Positions 47,114 through 56,231 of a DNA stretch of 64,000 bases are shown piece after piece. Source of the stretch: Rhizobium leguminosarum. Lineage in GTDB: Bacteria > Pseudomonadota > Alphaproteobacteria > Rhizobiales > Rhizobiaceae. How positions within the stretch are numbered: position 1 is the stretch's first letter; every line of letters starts with the position of its first letter. The stretch covers positions 1 to 64,000 of the forward strand of contig NZ_LWBS01000315.1 in assembly GCF_001652265.1 (NCBI RefSeq), read 5' to 3'. Made by a program: the position numbers and the translations under genes. The notes under the pieces are model-generated. The model did no database searches. It was not told the origin of the DNA and saw only the letters and a list, made by a program, of their open reading frames with translations.

Positions 47114-47909
47114 CTAAGCGATTGAGCGCAAGACGCCGCCATCGACGCGCAGCGCCGCACCTGTCGTTCCGGAGGCTTGTTCCGAACAGACATAGAGGAC
47201 CATGTTCGCGACCTCTTCGGTGCTGGTGAACCTGTTGAGGAGGGTCGTCGGGCGCATCGTCCTCAGGAACTCCTGCTCGGCTTGGTCTTGCGTGATGCCT
47301 TGCGACTGCGCTGTCGCCTTCATCCAATTGGACAAGATTTCGGAATTCGTGGGACCAGGAATGACTGAGTTGACGGTGACGCCCGTTCCGCCGACGTGCT
47401 TCGGCCAACCCTCTCGAAATGGCGAGCTGGGCGGTCTTGGTCATGCCGTAGGCGATCATTTCCTTGGGGATCGCCAGCGCGGATTCGCTGCTGATGAACA
47501 CCACGCGTCCCCAGCCGCGCTCCGTCATTTTCGGCACATAATGACGGGCCGCGCGAACCCCGCTCATAACGTTGAGCTGGAACAGGTCCAGCCAGTCTTC
47601 GTCGCCAAGATCGAAGAATGACTTCGGGCGCGCCGTGCCCACGTTGTTTACGAGGATGTCGGCATCGGGAGCCTTTGCCACCAGAGAAGCGGCGCCTTCC
47701 GGAGTCGCGAGATCGGCGACAACACCAATAAATTCAGTCTCCGGGAAAAGCGTTCTGATCTCGCGAAGCGCCGTGGCGACCCTTTCCTCGCCGCGGCCGT
47801 TGATGACCACCGACGCGCCGGCGCGCGCTAACCCCTCTGCAATTGCCCGGCCAATGCCGGCTGTGGATCCCGTAACGATTGCCTTGCGGCCCTTGAGAAC
47901 GATATGCAT
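47114..47909 (-). pseudogene. SDR family oxidoreductase with a single-base frameshift
   Basis: The first frame starts MHIVLKGRKAIVTGSTAGIG after GAGGAAG and runs through NNVGTARPKS and YGMTKTAQLAISRGLAE. Near 47396 the reading shifts: removing one base restores VGGTGVTVNSVIPGPTNSEI and the rest, ending SGTTGAALRVDGGVLRSIA. The total length, 796 nt, is one more than a multiple of three, so one inserted base explains it. Catalytic residues are otherwise intact, implying recent inactivation or a sequencing error. Confidence 0.85.
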
Positions 47910-48096
47910 CAACACTTCCTCTGTGGACGTCGAGGTTTGTAACGCATGTCGAAAAAGCTGATAATATCGTATTTTCTCATACGATTGATGCCGGAACGGA
48001 ATACGTGACTGAGCGGTTCCGGGAGTGCAGGCTCTTGTTTTCCGGCTCAGCGCAGCTCTCCTCTGTCCTGAAAAAGCGCTGAATCGCACACCTTCC

Positions 48097-48195
48097 TTAC
48101 AGGCGGCGATCGAACTTGACGAAGTCCTGGAAAATGAAGGTCCCGGCAGGCGCGTTGTCCAGTTGCATGAGCGTGACGCCTTTGGAGAGTTTTCC
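48097..48195 (-). pseudogene. Short 3' remnant of an oxidoreductase-like gene
   Basis: The minus strand reads GKLSKGVTLMQLDNAPAGTF then IFQDFVKFDRRL before a TAA at 48097-48099. The ending resembles the C-terminus of the NADP-binding protein at 54197 (LSEGGLLVQARGNSWGQLIF, KDLVKFD). An in-frame stop lies just upstream. Treat the family as tentative. Confidence 0.3.
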
Positions 48196-48238
48196 AAATT
48201 GTCAGATCGTAAGCAGGAAACGATTTGCCCCGGTGTCC

Positions 48239-49126
48239 TTAGAGTCGCTTTTGGATGGCGCTAGCCAGATAATCCGTCACGCGGCGTACACGAGCGGAGA
48301 CGAACCGGCGTTTCGGCCAGATGAAGGAGACGTCCCGAACGTCTCGAACGTACTCATCGAGCACTGTAATAACATCAGGGTGCGAAAGCTCTTCAACCAG
48401 CGAGACCTTGGCGAACAAACCGATGCCTACGCCCGCCAGGACGCCCGCCCGGATGGTTTCGACACTGTTGGAGGAGAGATTTCCATGGACTGCTACGCTA
48501 AAGGGGCCCTTTGGCCCGACAAATGGCCAATTTGCCGATTCGCTAACGGCGTACAAGAGACAGTTGTGATCGGCGAGCTCGGCAGGCGTTTGGGGAATGC
48601 CGTGTTTCTCGAAATAGGACTTTGATCCGACGCATACCAGCGGACTTCCTGCCACGCGCCTCACAACGGCGTCGGGTTCGTCGACGGGGCCCACTCTGAT
48701 TGCAAGGTCAATTCGATCTTCCACCATGTCGCGCATAGCGTCCGACAAAACCAAGTCCATCTCAAGCCCCGGAAAAGTAGCCAGAAGATCCGGGATAAGT
48801 GGCAGGATGTGAAGGCGGCCAAACGTGGTAGCCGCAGCCACCCGGATAGATCCGGACATATCAAGTGTGCTGCCCATGGCCTCACGGCTGGCGTCTTCAA
48901 TCTCCTCCAGGAGCGGTTTCATCCTGTCGAAGTATCTCTGGCCCTGATCTGTGAGGGTGACGCGTCGGGTGCTTCGATGAAACAGCGCCACGCCAAGGCG
49001 ATTCTCAAGCGCGCCAATAGCTTTGCTGACCGCAGGCTGTGATTTGCCAGTTCTCCGCGCCGCGGCCGAAAAGCCGCCCGCATCCACCACCGCAATAAAA
49101 GTCTCCAGTTCCTGAAGCCGATCCAT
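48239..49126 (-). CDS. LysR family transcriptional regulator
   Basis: This 295-residue regulator begins MDRLQELETFIAVVDAGGFS with the helix-turn-helix AARRTGKSQPAVSKAIGALENRLGVALFHRSTRRV, followed by an effector domain (about 90-295). The ATG at 49126 has GGAG upstream; two earlier in-frame ATGs lack one. It is divergent from the frameshifted methyltransferase; their intergenic region shares a 40-bp segment with the LysR/SDR intergenic region at 53250. Confidence 0.9.
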   Translation of the reverse strand: MDRLQELETFIAVVDAGGFSAAARRTGKSQPAVSKAIGALENRLGVALFHRSTRRVTLTDQGQRYFDRMKPLLEEIEDASREAMGSTLDMSGSIRVAAATTFGRLHILPLIPDLLATFPGLEMDLVLSDAMRDMVEDRIDLAIRVGPVDEPDAVVRRVAGSPLVCVGSKSYFEKHGIPQTPAELADHNCLLYAVSESANWPFVGPKGPFSVAVHGNLSSNSVETIRAGVLAGVGIGLFAKVSLVEELSHPDVITVLDEYVRDVRDVSFIWPKRRFVSARVRRVTDYLASAIQKRL

Positions 49127-49153
49127 TCTGTTCTCCAACGGCATGAATTCCAT

Positions 49154-49487
49154 GGGAAGCTATGCTATTACTCCTTAATCCGATATATGCCGAATGTATC
49201 GACCTCAGAGGATGTGGCCGCTTTCCGGCCCCACCGATGCAGCGACAGTTGTGCAGACTGAGATCGGCGTCGGATTTCGATGGATCGCGAACGCGCCGAG
49301 GGAATGATGCAATTCAACGTCGGGAAGGGACATGCGGTGGAGGCGCGCAACCCTGTACTACAGGCGGTTTGATAACGCACCACGCTTGTGCAGTTTTCGA
49401 CACTGATAGTGCTGAACCCAGCACCTTACCTCCAGCCGTAAGCGAGGGGATTGGCGCGGGCCGCAGATTTCCTCTCACTTCGCGCGC
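49154..49487. other. Intergenic region between LysR gene and methyltransferase pseudogene
   Basis: No gene is supported. The segment 49377-49416 (starting GCACCACGCTTGTGC and including TTCGACACTGATAGTGCTGAA) is about 80 percent identical to 53250-53290 beside the other LysR gene, so it is probably a promoter/operator element. Confidence 0.5.
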
Positions 49488-50151
49488 GTGAGTGCCATGC
49501 CACAACGGAGGTTCCGACGTACGACCAATCCAAATTATCCGAGTTCATCCGCTTTGCACGACTTGGTGCAGGCTCCACCGTCATCGACGTTTATCCTGGC
49601 GACGGTGACTGGAGACGCGCCTCTTCTCCGACGTCGTGGGATCCAAAAGACGGGTCTACAGCTTCGTGCCGGCCGAAGTTGCTCATTTAAACAACGACCC
49701 CCTGGGCAAGGTCCGGGCGATTGCGAAGGAGCCGGGCCGAGAGAATGTCGAAGCCGTCTCGGCGAACCTCCTGGCGATGGCGGAGATTACGCAGCCAGCG
49801 GATGTCGTGTGGCTGCACCTGTTCTACCACGATCTCCACACCGCGCTGATCCGGGCCAGGGGTGCGACAGCGGCCGAGTTCAATCAGGCCGTCTACGAGC
49901 GACTGAAGCCGGGTGGGGCCTACATCATCGTAGACCATGTTGCTGGCGCCGGAGCGGGCACCAGCGTCACCCAGTCGCTGCACCGGATTGAGCCTGCATC
50001 TGTTCGCGCAGAGGTGGAGGCCGTGGGCTTCGTACCGGACGCGGAAAGCACCATGCTCGCGGACAAGGACGATCAGCACTCGATCAAGGTGTTCGATCCC
50101 TCCATCAAGGGCAAGACCGATCGCTTCGCTTACCGGTTTGTGAAGCCGTGA
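49488..50151 (+). pseudogene. SAM-dependent methyltransferase-like gene with frameshift(s)
   Basis: Residues TYDQSKLSEFIRFARLGAG then STVIDVYPGDGDW lie in one frame and the continuation RLFSDVVGSKRRVYSFVPAE to FDPSIKGKTDRFAYRFVKP in another. Removing a doubled GA near 49613 joins them into a normal motif I region. At the 5' end a tandem TGCCA-TGCCA at 49492-49501 also breaks the frame; dropping one copy gives a GTG-initiated MSATTEVPTYDQ. The second part could be translated from an ATG at 49636 but lacks the SAM-binding loop. The protein belongs to a class I methyltransferase-like family often annotated in rhizobia; role unknown. Confidence 0.7.
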
Positions 50152-50227
50152 CCGGTGAGATTTGCAACGGTGGCACCCGACCGACGCGAGCGGCGCTTGG
50201 CCCGCTGGCCCAGCGACGCGGCGTTGC

Positions 50228-52081
50228 TCAGGGTCGCCATTCCTGGGTTCCTTTTCCGTCCAGTTCGCGATCGAGATAATACGCCGCACTTATCAGCGCC
50301 AAATGCGTAAACGCCTGCGGGAAGTTGCCTGCCAGACTTGAGCGGGCATCGAATTCCTCGGCATAAAGCCCAAGATGATTGGCATAGTTGAGAACCGCTT
50401 CGAAAACGCGGCGGGATTTTGCAACATTGCCGGCTCGCGCCAAACACTCCGCGTACCAGAAGGAACATGCGGAGAATGCGCCCTCCTGTCCCCTCAACCC
50501 ATCGTCGCTGCGGTAGCGATAAACAAGGCCATCATCGACCAGAGCCGTGCCAATTGCGTCGAGAGTCGAGAGCCAACGGGGGTCGGTGGCGCTGACGAAC
50601 CGCACCAACGGCATCAGAAGCAAGGATGCGTCAAGGCTTCCCCCGTGCTTCGTCTGCACGAAATGTCCTTTCTGTTCGTTCCAGAAGTTTGCCCAGATGT
50701 CCTCGTAGATCAGGTTTCGGACGTCGATCCATCGACTGAACGGCGCTGCAAGTGACCTTTTATTCGCAAGCCTGATTGCCCTGTCGACCGCGACCCAGCA
50801 CATCAAGCGCGAGTGTAGGAAATGCTGAGGTTCGCGGCGCATTTCCCATATTCCCGCATCCGGTTCTTCCCAATGATCACACACGTAGTTGATGACGTCA
50901 CGCACGCCATTCCAGGCGTCGTGGGAAATCGCATGGCCATACTTGTTGCTGAGATAGACCGCGTCCATGAGCTCGCCGTAAATGTCGAGTTGGACCTGTT
51001 CCACCGCATCATTTCCAATCCGGACTGGATGAGCACCGCCGTAGCCGCTGAGGTGTTCAAGCGCGACTTCGTCGGGCACCCTTCCTCCGTCGACCGCATA
51101 AATGATGTCCAGCTTTCCACTCGCTTGGCATTTCGCCGCCCGCTTGCCGATCCAGGACGTGAAGGCCTGGGCCTCCTGCTGATAGCCAAGGCGCATGAGG
51201 GCGTAGACAGTAAAGGACGCGTCCCGAATCCAGGTCGCGCGGTAGTCCCAGTTGCGCGTGCCGCCGGGCGTTTCCGGCAGGCCGAACGTTCCCGCCGCGA
51301 TGATAGAACCATGCCGGCGCGATGTCATGAGCTTCAGTGTCAACGCCGAGCGCGTGACCATTTCTCTCCATCGGCCTCGGTGAGATGATTGCGCCGCCCA
51401 ATCCTGCCAATATTTGATTGTCGCTTTCTCAAGGTCCTGAACTTCAGAGAGCTCGATCGGTTCATCATCGATCCCCGCGAGCAGAAAATCAGCCGCTTCC
51501 CCAACCGTCAGGCGACCGCTGGCAGCAACGCCGTCGTCGTCGATCGTTAGGGGCACGTTTGATGTCAGTCGGACACCCTGTGCCTTAACTGGCCGCCATA
51601 CCGCCTCGTTGCCTTCAACATCAGCGGTGACGATTTCCCGCGCGTAATCAAAACGGGGCGCGCAGCGCATTGTGAAGCCAACCTCGCCACGAGTGACCTT
51701 CAGCCTTCTGGCAACCGTTGTCGGCGTATCCGCGCTGCCATCTTTGACAGCCATGAAGTCAGTCAGCTCAGCGCTTGCGTGCTTCCCCATCCAGCGGGTG
51801 AGCAGCACATTCGTGTCTGGAAGATATCGTTGTACAACCCGTGCGTCGGGAATCTCGGGAGCCAGTTCGAAGACACCGCCGCGCTCTGGATCGAGAAGGG
51901 CGGCAAAGATTGTCGGGCTGTCGAAGTTCGGCCAACACATGAAGTCGATGGCCCCGTCCTTGGCAACGAGCGCCAGAGTTGCAAGATCACCGATCACTCC
52001 ATGGTCTGAAATGGGACGAGGAACTCCACCATCCGTAGCCAAAATACTGGTCGAAGCATCGGCTTCTGTTGGAACACCCAT
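50228..52081 (-). CDS. Glycoside hydrolase family 15 protein (glucoamylase/trehalase-like)
   Basis: This 617-residue protein has the bacterial GH15 layout: an N-terminal beta-sandwich (about 20-220, starting PISDHGVIGDLATLALVAKDGAIDFMCWPNFDSP) and an (alpha/alpha)6 barrel (about 240-600). The barrel contains GTRNWDYRATWIRDASFTVYAL and EMRREPQHFLHSRLMCWVAVDRA, where the general acid Glu is expected, and GQEGAFSACSFWYAECLARAG with the base Glu. CGGAG precedes the ATG. Such enzymes hydrolyse trehalose or alpha-glucans. It converges with the methyltransferase pseudogene. Confidence 0.92.
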   Translation of the reverse strand: MGVPTEADASTSILATDGGVPRPISDHGVIGDLATLALVAKDGAIDFMCWPNFDSPTIFAALLDPERGGVFELAPEIPDARVVQRYLPDTNVLLTRWMGKHASAELTDFMAVKDGSADTPTTVARRLKVTRGEVGFTMRCAPRFDYAREIVTADVEGNEAVWRPVKAQGVRLTSNVPLTIDDDGVAASGRLTVGEAADFLLAGIDDEPIELSEVQDLEKATIKYWQDWAAQSSHRGRWREMVTRSALTLKLMTSRRHGSIIAAGTFGLPETPGGTRNWDYRATWIRDASFTVYALMRLGYQQEAQAFTSWIGKRAAKCQASGKLDIIYAVDGGRVPDEVALEHLSGYGGAHPVRIGNDAVEQVQLDIYGELMDAVYLSNKYGHAISHDAWNGVRDVINYVCDHWEEPDAGIWEMRREPQHFLHSRLMCWVAVDRAIRLANKRSLAAPFSRWIDVRNLIYEDIWANFWNEQKGHFVQTKHGGSLDASLLLMPLVRFVSATDPRWLSTLDAIGTALVDDGLVYRYRSDDGLRGQEGAFSACSFWYAECLARAGNVAKSRRVFEAVLNYANHLGLYAEEFDARSSLAGNFPQAFTHLALISAAYYLDRELDGKGTQEWRP

Positions 52082-52219
52082 ATGATCTCCGTCTGCATGT
52101 TTCCGGGAACGTCAGAAGCTGGTAGCCGATCGCCCAGCAAACCTCGGCTTTGCGCTCTTGACGTTCTCGTGCGTGCCCTACCGCATAAAGCTATCCTGGC
52201 GGCGGGTTCAGGTCAGACC

Positions 52220-53167
52220 TCACGCGTTCTCCAGACTGTTTGCGGTTCGTCCTTCGAATTCGGCCGATTGATCCTGGCGAGATACGTTGCCTTCAAGGAC
52301 CCCAGCGTGGGCACGAAGTCTTTCCGTTATGAACTCTGTGAACAGGCGAACACGCTTTGTCTTTCGCGTTTCGCCTTGTGTCAGCACCCAGAGCGTTCCA
52401 TGGGGTCCGAGACGTGTGCCAGGAACTCTGACGAACAGCGGTTCAGCATCTCCGACAAAGCTGGGAAGCGCGGATATGCCAAGGCCAAGGCGCATCGCCT
52501 CGAGGTGGGCCGCATCTTCCAGGACACGGAACGGCGCGCCGGTAATCTCGACGACATCTCCGTGGGCCCACTCAGGCACGCCTTCGATGTTCTTAGAGAT
52601 CCACCTGATGTTGCCGGACGTGCCGGCTTTCCAGGCGGCAAGGAGGTCACGAGACATATAGACGCCAACCGAAAGGTTCGGGCCTTTCACGCCGTGAAGG
52701 TTCTGCGGCAGGGAGTTGCGGTTAAAGACCACTCTCAAGGCGACGTCAGCTTCGCGATTTGTCAGGTTGGCGTTTTCTAACGAGGAGTGGATGTCCATTT
52801 CGATTTCGGGGTGCTGCCGCGCGAAATCGGCAAAGTCAGGCATCAGCAGATGTGTCGCCAGAGTGGGCGCCATTGTGACGCGCAGCGGACCCCGCACGGC
52901 CTGATCACGGCCGGATACGCGGCTCACCAGCATATTGGACGAAGCTTCCATCTGTTCAGCCAACTCCTGCACCTGTTCGCCAGCTTCAGTGAGGCGATAG
53001 CCTGCAGGCAGTTTCTCGAACAACCGCGAATGCAGCCTGGTTTCCAGCTGCGCGATGCGCCGCAGGATCGTCGTGTGATTGACCTCGAGCTGGACCGCAG
53101 CAGCGCGGACGGAACCGTTCCGTGCCACTGCGAGAAAATATCGAACATCGTCCCAGTCGATCGTCAT
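52220..53167 (-). CDS. LysR family transcriptional regulator
   Basis: This 315-residue regulator begins TIDWDDVRYFLAVARNGSVR with the helix-turn-helix AAAVQLEVNHTTILRRIAQLETRLHSRLFEKLPAGYRLT. The effector domain follows from about residue 90. It is divergent from the SDR at 53385, its likely target; the 217-bp gap carries the 40-bp element shared with 49377. Confidence 0.92.
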   Translation of the reverse strand: MTIDWDDVRYFLAVARNGSVRAAAVQLEVNHTTILRRIAQLETRLHSRLFEKLPAGYRLTEAGEQVQELAEQMEASSNMLVSRVSGRDQAVRGPLRVTMAPTLATHLLMPDFADFARQHPEIEMDIHSSLENANLTNREADVALRVVFNRNSLPQNLHGVKGPNLSVGVYMSRDLLAAWKAGTSGNIRWISKNIEGVPEWAHGDVVEITGAPFRVLEDAAHLEAMRLGLGISALPSFVGDAEPLFVRVPGTRLGPHGTLWVLTQGETRKTKRVRLFTEFITERLRAHAGVLEGNVSRQDQSAEFEGRTANSLENA

Positions 53168-53249
53168 CGTGTATCAGGCTCAATTTTGGTGCTGGTGCTG
53201 TGAAGCGGTGCTGTATCACAAATCGCTGATGCACACGCGGTGTTAATAT

Positions 53250-53290
53250 GCACCACCCTTGTGCGAGTTTCGACACTGACAGCGCCGAAC
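53250..53290. promoter_or_regulatory. Shared LysR-associated promoter element (second copy at 49377-49416)
   Basis: Both copies share GCACCAC-CTTGTGC, then TTTCGACACTGA, AG and GC..GAAC in the same order with about 33 of 41 identical bases. Each lies between a LysR gene and a divergent target. Within it GCAC/GTGC forms a small dyad. Function as a LysR binding site is inferred. Confidence 0.5.
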
Positions 53291-53384
53291 GTGGCCGCCT
53301 ACCTCAGTGGCGCAAACAACGGGGCCGGCGCACTGACCCTGAACATTTCTATCTTCCGCGCAACTCGAATGAAGGATGCAAGAC

Positions 53385-54119
53385 ATGACCAGACTGAATG
53401 GAAAGACCGCTGTGATTACCGGTGGTGCTACGGGTATCGGCCGCGCTGCTGCAAAGCGCTTCGTCGAGGAGGGCGCCTTCGTCTATATCTACGGCCGTAG
53501 GCAGGAGGCGCTCGACGCCGCTGTCGCCGAGCTTGGCCCCAACGCCCGTGCAGTGAAAGGTTCGGTTTCGGATGAGGCTGACCTTGATCGCCTCTACGCA
53601 GCGGTGAAGGCAGAGCGCGGAACCCTCGACATCGTCTTCGCCAACGCTGGGGCTGGAAGCCAGCTCCCCCTCGGCCAGATCACCGCCAAGCACATCGACG
53701 AGACGTTCGACACCAATGTGAAGGGCACGATCTTCACGGTCCAGAAAGCGCTGCCGCTGATGGGCAGGGGCGGTTCGATCATTCTGACCGGATCGAGCGC
53801 CGGCACCACAGGCGCACCGGGCTTTACGGCCTACAGCGCAAGCAAGGCGGCAGTACGCAATCTCGCGCGGACCTGGGCGGAAGACCTCAAAGGCACCGGC
53901 ATCCGGGTCAACGTGTTGTCGCCCGGCGCGACGGCGACTGAACTTGCAAAGGAAGCGCTGGGTGAGGAGGGCCAGAAGGCCTACGGCGCAATGACCCCCC
54001 TCCAGCGCATGGCTGATCCATCGGAGATCGGAGCGGCCGCTGCCTTCCTGGCGTCGGACGACAGCAGCTTCATGACCGCCAGCGAAGTCGCCGTCGACGG
54101 CGGCCTGGCACAGCTCTGA
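53385..54119 (+). CDS. SDR family oxidoreductase
   Basis: This 244-residue classical SDR has ITGGATGIGRAAAKRFVEEG (residues 12-31), FANAGAGSQ, Ser in LTGSSAGTTG, Tyr/Lys in YSASKAAVRNL and the end ASDDSSFMTASEVAVDGG. The ATG at 53385 has GAAGGA at good spacing; an ATG 9 nt upstream is too close to it. It leads a plus-strand group with the NADP-binding protein at 54197 and the SnoaL-like protein at 54869. Confidence 0.92.
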   Translation: MTRLNGKTAVITGGATGIGRAAAKRFVEEGAFVYIYGRRQEALDAAVAELGPNARAVKGSVSDEADLDRLYAAVKAERGTLDIVFANAGAGSQLPLGQITAKHIDETFDTNVKGTIFTVQKALPLMGRGGSIILTGSSAGTTGAPGFTAYSASKAAVRNLARTWAEDLKGTGIRVNVLSPGATATELAKEALGEEGQKAYGAMTPLQRMADPSEIGAAAAFLASDDSSFMTASEVAVDGGLAQL

Positions 54120-54136
54120 CTTACTAGTCCAAGCCG

Positions 54137-54164
54137 GGCGCTCCGTTCAATCGCTCGGAGCGCC
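54137..54164. terminator. Hairpin after the SDR gene
   Basis: GGCGCTCCG (54137-54145) and CGGAGCGCC (54156-54164) form a perfect 9-bp stem with a 10-nt loop, 17 nt after the stop. No T-tract follows, so it may be a partial terminator or RNA stabiliser. Confidence 0.45.
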
Positions 54165-54196
54165 TCTGGTCGTCATAAAATCCAAGGAGAACAGAT

Positions 54197-54796
54197 ATGA
54201 GCTACGCAATTATCGGCTTCGGCAATATCGGCAAGGCATTGGCCAAGGCGTTTGCCCGCAGGGGCATCGAGGTGTCCGTTGCAACCACGCGCGACCCGAA
54301 AAGCTTTGCATCCGCAGCGGCCGCGATCGGACCCACGATCATTCCCAAGACACTGGCGGAAGCCGTCAAGGCGGACATCGTCTTTTTGGCCGTTCGTTTC
54401 GAGGCGGCGCCGGATGTCGCGAAGGCATTATCCAAATGGGACGGCAAGACCATCGTTGATGTGACCAATGCCTACGGCGTGCCCCCAGAGGAACTGGGAG
54501 GACAACCTTCGTCCAAGTTCATCGCACAGGCCTTCTCTGGTGCAAGCCTGGTCAAAGGCTTCAACCATCTAGGCGCTGCCACGCTTGCCCAGGATCCGTC
54601 CGTACAGGGTGGCAGGAGAGTTGTGTTTCTGGCAAGCGACGATGACGCTGCCACGGGGGCGATTGGTACGCTTGCGGAAAAACTCGGTTTCGAGCCGATC
54701 AAACTTGGCGGGCTTTCGGAGGGTGGGCTGCTTGTGCAGGCGCGCGGAAACAGCTGGGGTCAGCTGATCTTCAAAGACCTCGTCAAGTTCGACTGA
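54197..54796 (+). CDS. NADP-binding oxidoreductase, F420-dependent NADP reductase-like
   Basis: This 199-residue protein starts MSYAIIGFGNIGKALAKAFA (Rossmann GxGxxG) and continues with KADIVFLAVRFEAAPDVAKAL and VDVTNAYGVPPEELGG, the layout of the NADP oxidoreductase/F420-binding family. Rhizobia lack F420, so such proteins probably use another partner. AAGGAG precedes the ATG. Two paralogues lie at 56733 and 58394. Confidence 0.85.
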   Translation: MSYAIIGFGNIGKALAKAFARRGIEVSVATTRDPKSFASAAAAIGPTIIPKTLAEAVKADIVFLAVRFEAAPDVAKALSKWDGKTIVDVTNAYGVPPEELGGQPSSKFIAQAFSGASLVKGFNHLGAATLAQDPSVQGGRRVVFLASDDDAATGAIGTLAEKLGFEPIKLGGLSEGGLLVQARGNSWGQLIFKDLVKFD

Positions 54797-54801
54797 TCGG
54801 T

Positions 54802-54829
54802 CGGGATCGCAGATTTAAATGCGATCCCG
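54802..54829. terminator. Hairpin after the NADP-binding protein gene
   Basis: CGGGATCGCA (54802-54811) and TGCGATCCCG (54820-54829) form a perfect 10-bp stem with an 8-nt AT-rich loop, 5 nt after the stop. No T-tract follows. Confidence 0.5.
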
Positions 54830-54868
54830 CCTCGGCCCCGAACCGGCTGACTGAAACGGAGAGATACA

Positions 54869-55285
54869 ATGAGCATCGAAAAGAATATCCAGATTGTGAA
54901 AGACTTCTTCGCAGCGATAGGCGGCTATGATGAGCACGACCTACTGGCCCTGGTTTCCGACGATATAAAATGGATCATTCCCGGCAGGGATTGGCCGCTG
55001 GCCGGAACGCACCATGGGCATGCAGAATTGGCGGCTGTGCTTCAAAAAGCGTCCTCTGAAATAGAAATGACATACCCCAAGCCACCCGAGTTCGTGGCGC
55101 AGGGGGATCGGGTCATGGTAATTGGCGTCGCTACAGGGACAATCAAAGCAACGAATAAGCCGTTCAACGACGATTGGGTGTTTGATATCACCGTTCGAGA
55201 TGGCAAAATTGCAACTATTCGGGAGTATATCGATACGCAAGCACTCGCGCTGGCGTCCGAGATGACTACCAGCCCGCGGGCATGA
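54869..55285 (+). CDS. SnoaL-like (NTF2 fold) protein
   Basis: This 138-residue protein has the SnoaL-like pattern: NIQIVKDFFAAIGGYDEHDL, LVSDDIKWIIPGRDWPLAGTH, GDRVMVIGVATGTIKATNKPF and VRDGKIATIREYIDTQALA. GGAGAG precedes the ATG. It is about two-thirds identical to the inverted copy at 55802. Members of the fold bind small hydrophobic ligands or act as isomerases; role unknown. Confidence 0.88.
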   Translation: MSIEKNIQIVKDFFAAIGGYDEHDLLALVSDDIKWIIPGRDWPLAGTHHGHAELAAVLQKASSEIEMTYPKPPEFVAQGDRVMVIGVATGTIKATNKPFNDDWVFDITVRDGKIATIREYIDTQALALASEMTTSPRA

Positions 55286-55801
55286 GTGTCTCGGTGACGC
55301 GTGTTGAATTTCAGCAGAAACCAGCGGATCGGCTCAGTAGGGCGTCGGCGATGTCGTCGCCGGCCTCGATCGGTGCCAATCTAATTAAGCCGCTCAAACC
55401 ACGTAAATGCGTATTGGCAGCATCATGAAAACCGCGCGGCATTAAAAAACCGCCCGCAGCTCTGCTGTAGCTGGAAGCTTATCGCAAAGCCGCTGCAAGC
55501 TCTTGTACAGAGGAAGTGTCATCGTCCGAGCTAACCACAGCCGGGTCCCGCTAGCGCAACGCCTCAGCGTTTTCGCCGCGCGTAGAATAAGTGGTCACTT
55601 CTCATCGAAGAAAGGCGGTGGATGGTCACAGAAGTTAACAAGTTCCGACTTCGAGTTCGATTCGGGTTGTGCCAACTTCATCATCCAACCAGCGGCCTTA
55701 TCCGACTTAGCGATCAAGCCGTGTCGAACCAGTCAAAACGGCGATGCCGGGTTTGGTGGTCGTGATAACCTCATAATCGATCTCAGATTGGCTCCACTAG
55801 C
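55286..55801. other. Stretch between two convergent SnoaL-like genes
   Basis: No protein is supported on either strand and no clear terminator was found. The gap separates the two inverted paralogues, so it may include the junction of the duplication. Confidence 0.4.
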
Positions 55802-56197
55802 CTACTCGGAGGCACGCGCCAGTGCTTGCGTGTCAACATACTCGCGGATGTTCGTGAGCTTGCCGTCCCTAACGGTGATGGCGAAGATCCAATCGTCCTT
55901 CCACGTCTTGTTCGTCGCCTTGATCTTCCCACTGGCAAAACCGACGACCAGAACCCGATCACCCTGCGCGACGTATTCATGGAACTCCATGACCGACGTT
56001 TCCACTTTTTCGGAGGCTGTCTGCAGCAGATCCGCCAATCCCTCGTGTCCGCAGTGCGTGCCGGCTAGCGGCCAATCCCTGCCGGGAATGATCCACTCAA
56101 TATCGTCTGCGACCAAGGCCAGCAGATCCTGCCGATCACTGCTGCCCATCGCTACGAAGAAGTCTTTCACAATCTGAACGTTCTGTTCGATGCTCAT
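55802..56197 (-). CDS. SnoaL-like (NTF2 fold) protein, inverted paralogue
   Basis: This 131-residue protein repeats the sequence of the one at 54869: NVQIVKDFFVAMGSSDRQDL, IEWIIPGRDWPLAGTHCGH, GDRVLVVGFASGKIKATNKT and VRDGKLTNIREYVDTQALA. It ends seven residues earlier. AAGGAGAG precedes the ATG. Together they are an inverted tandem duplication that has diverged. Confidence 0.88.
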   Translation of the reverse strand: MSIEQNVQIVKDFFVAMGSSDRQDLLALVADDIEWIIPGRDWPLAGTHCGHEGLADLLQTASEKVETSVMEFHEYVAQGDRVLVVGFASGKIKATNKTWKDDWIFAITVRDGKLTNIREYVDTQALARASE

Positions 56198-56231
56198 GAC
56201 ATCTCTCCTTGTTTCCGCACTCGTCGGCGAT

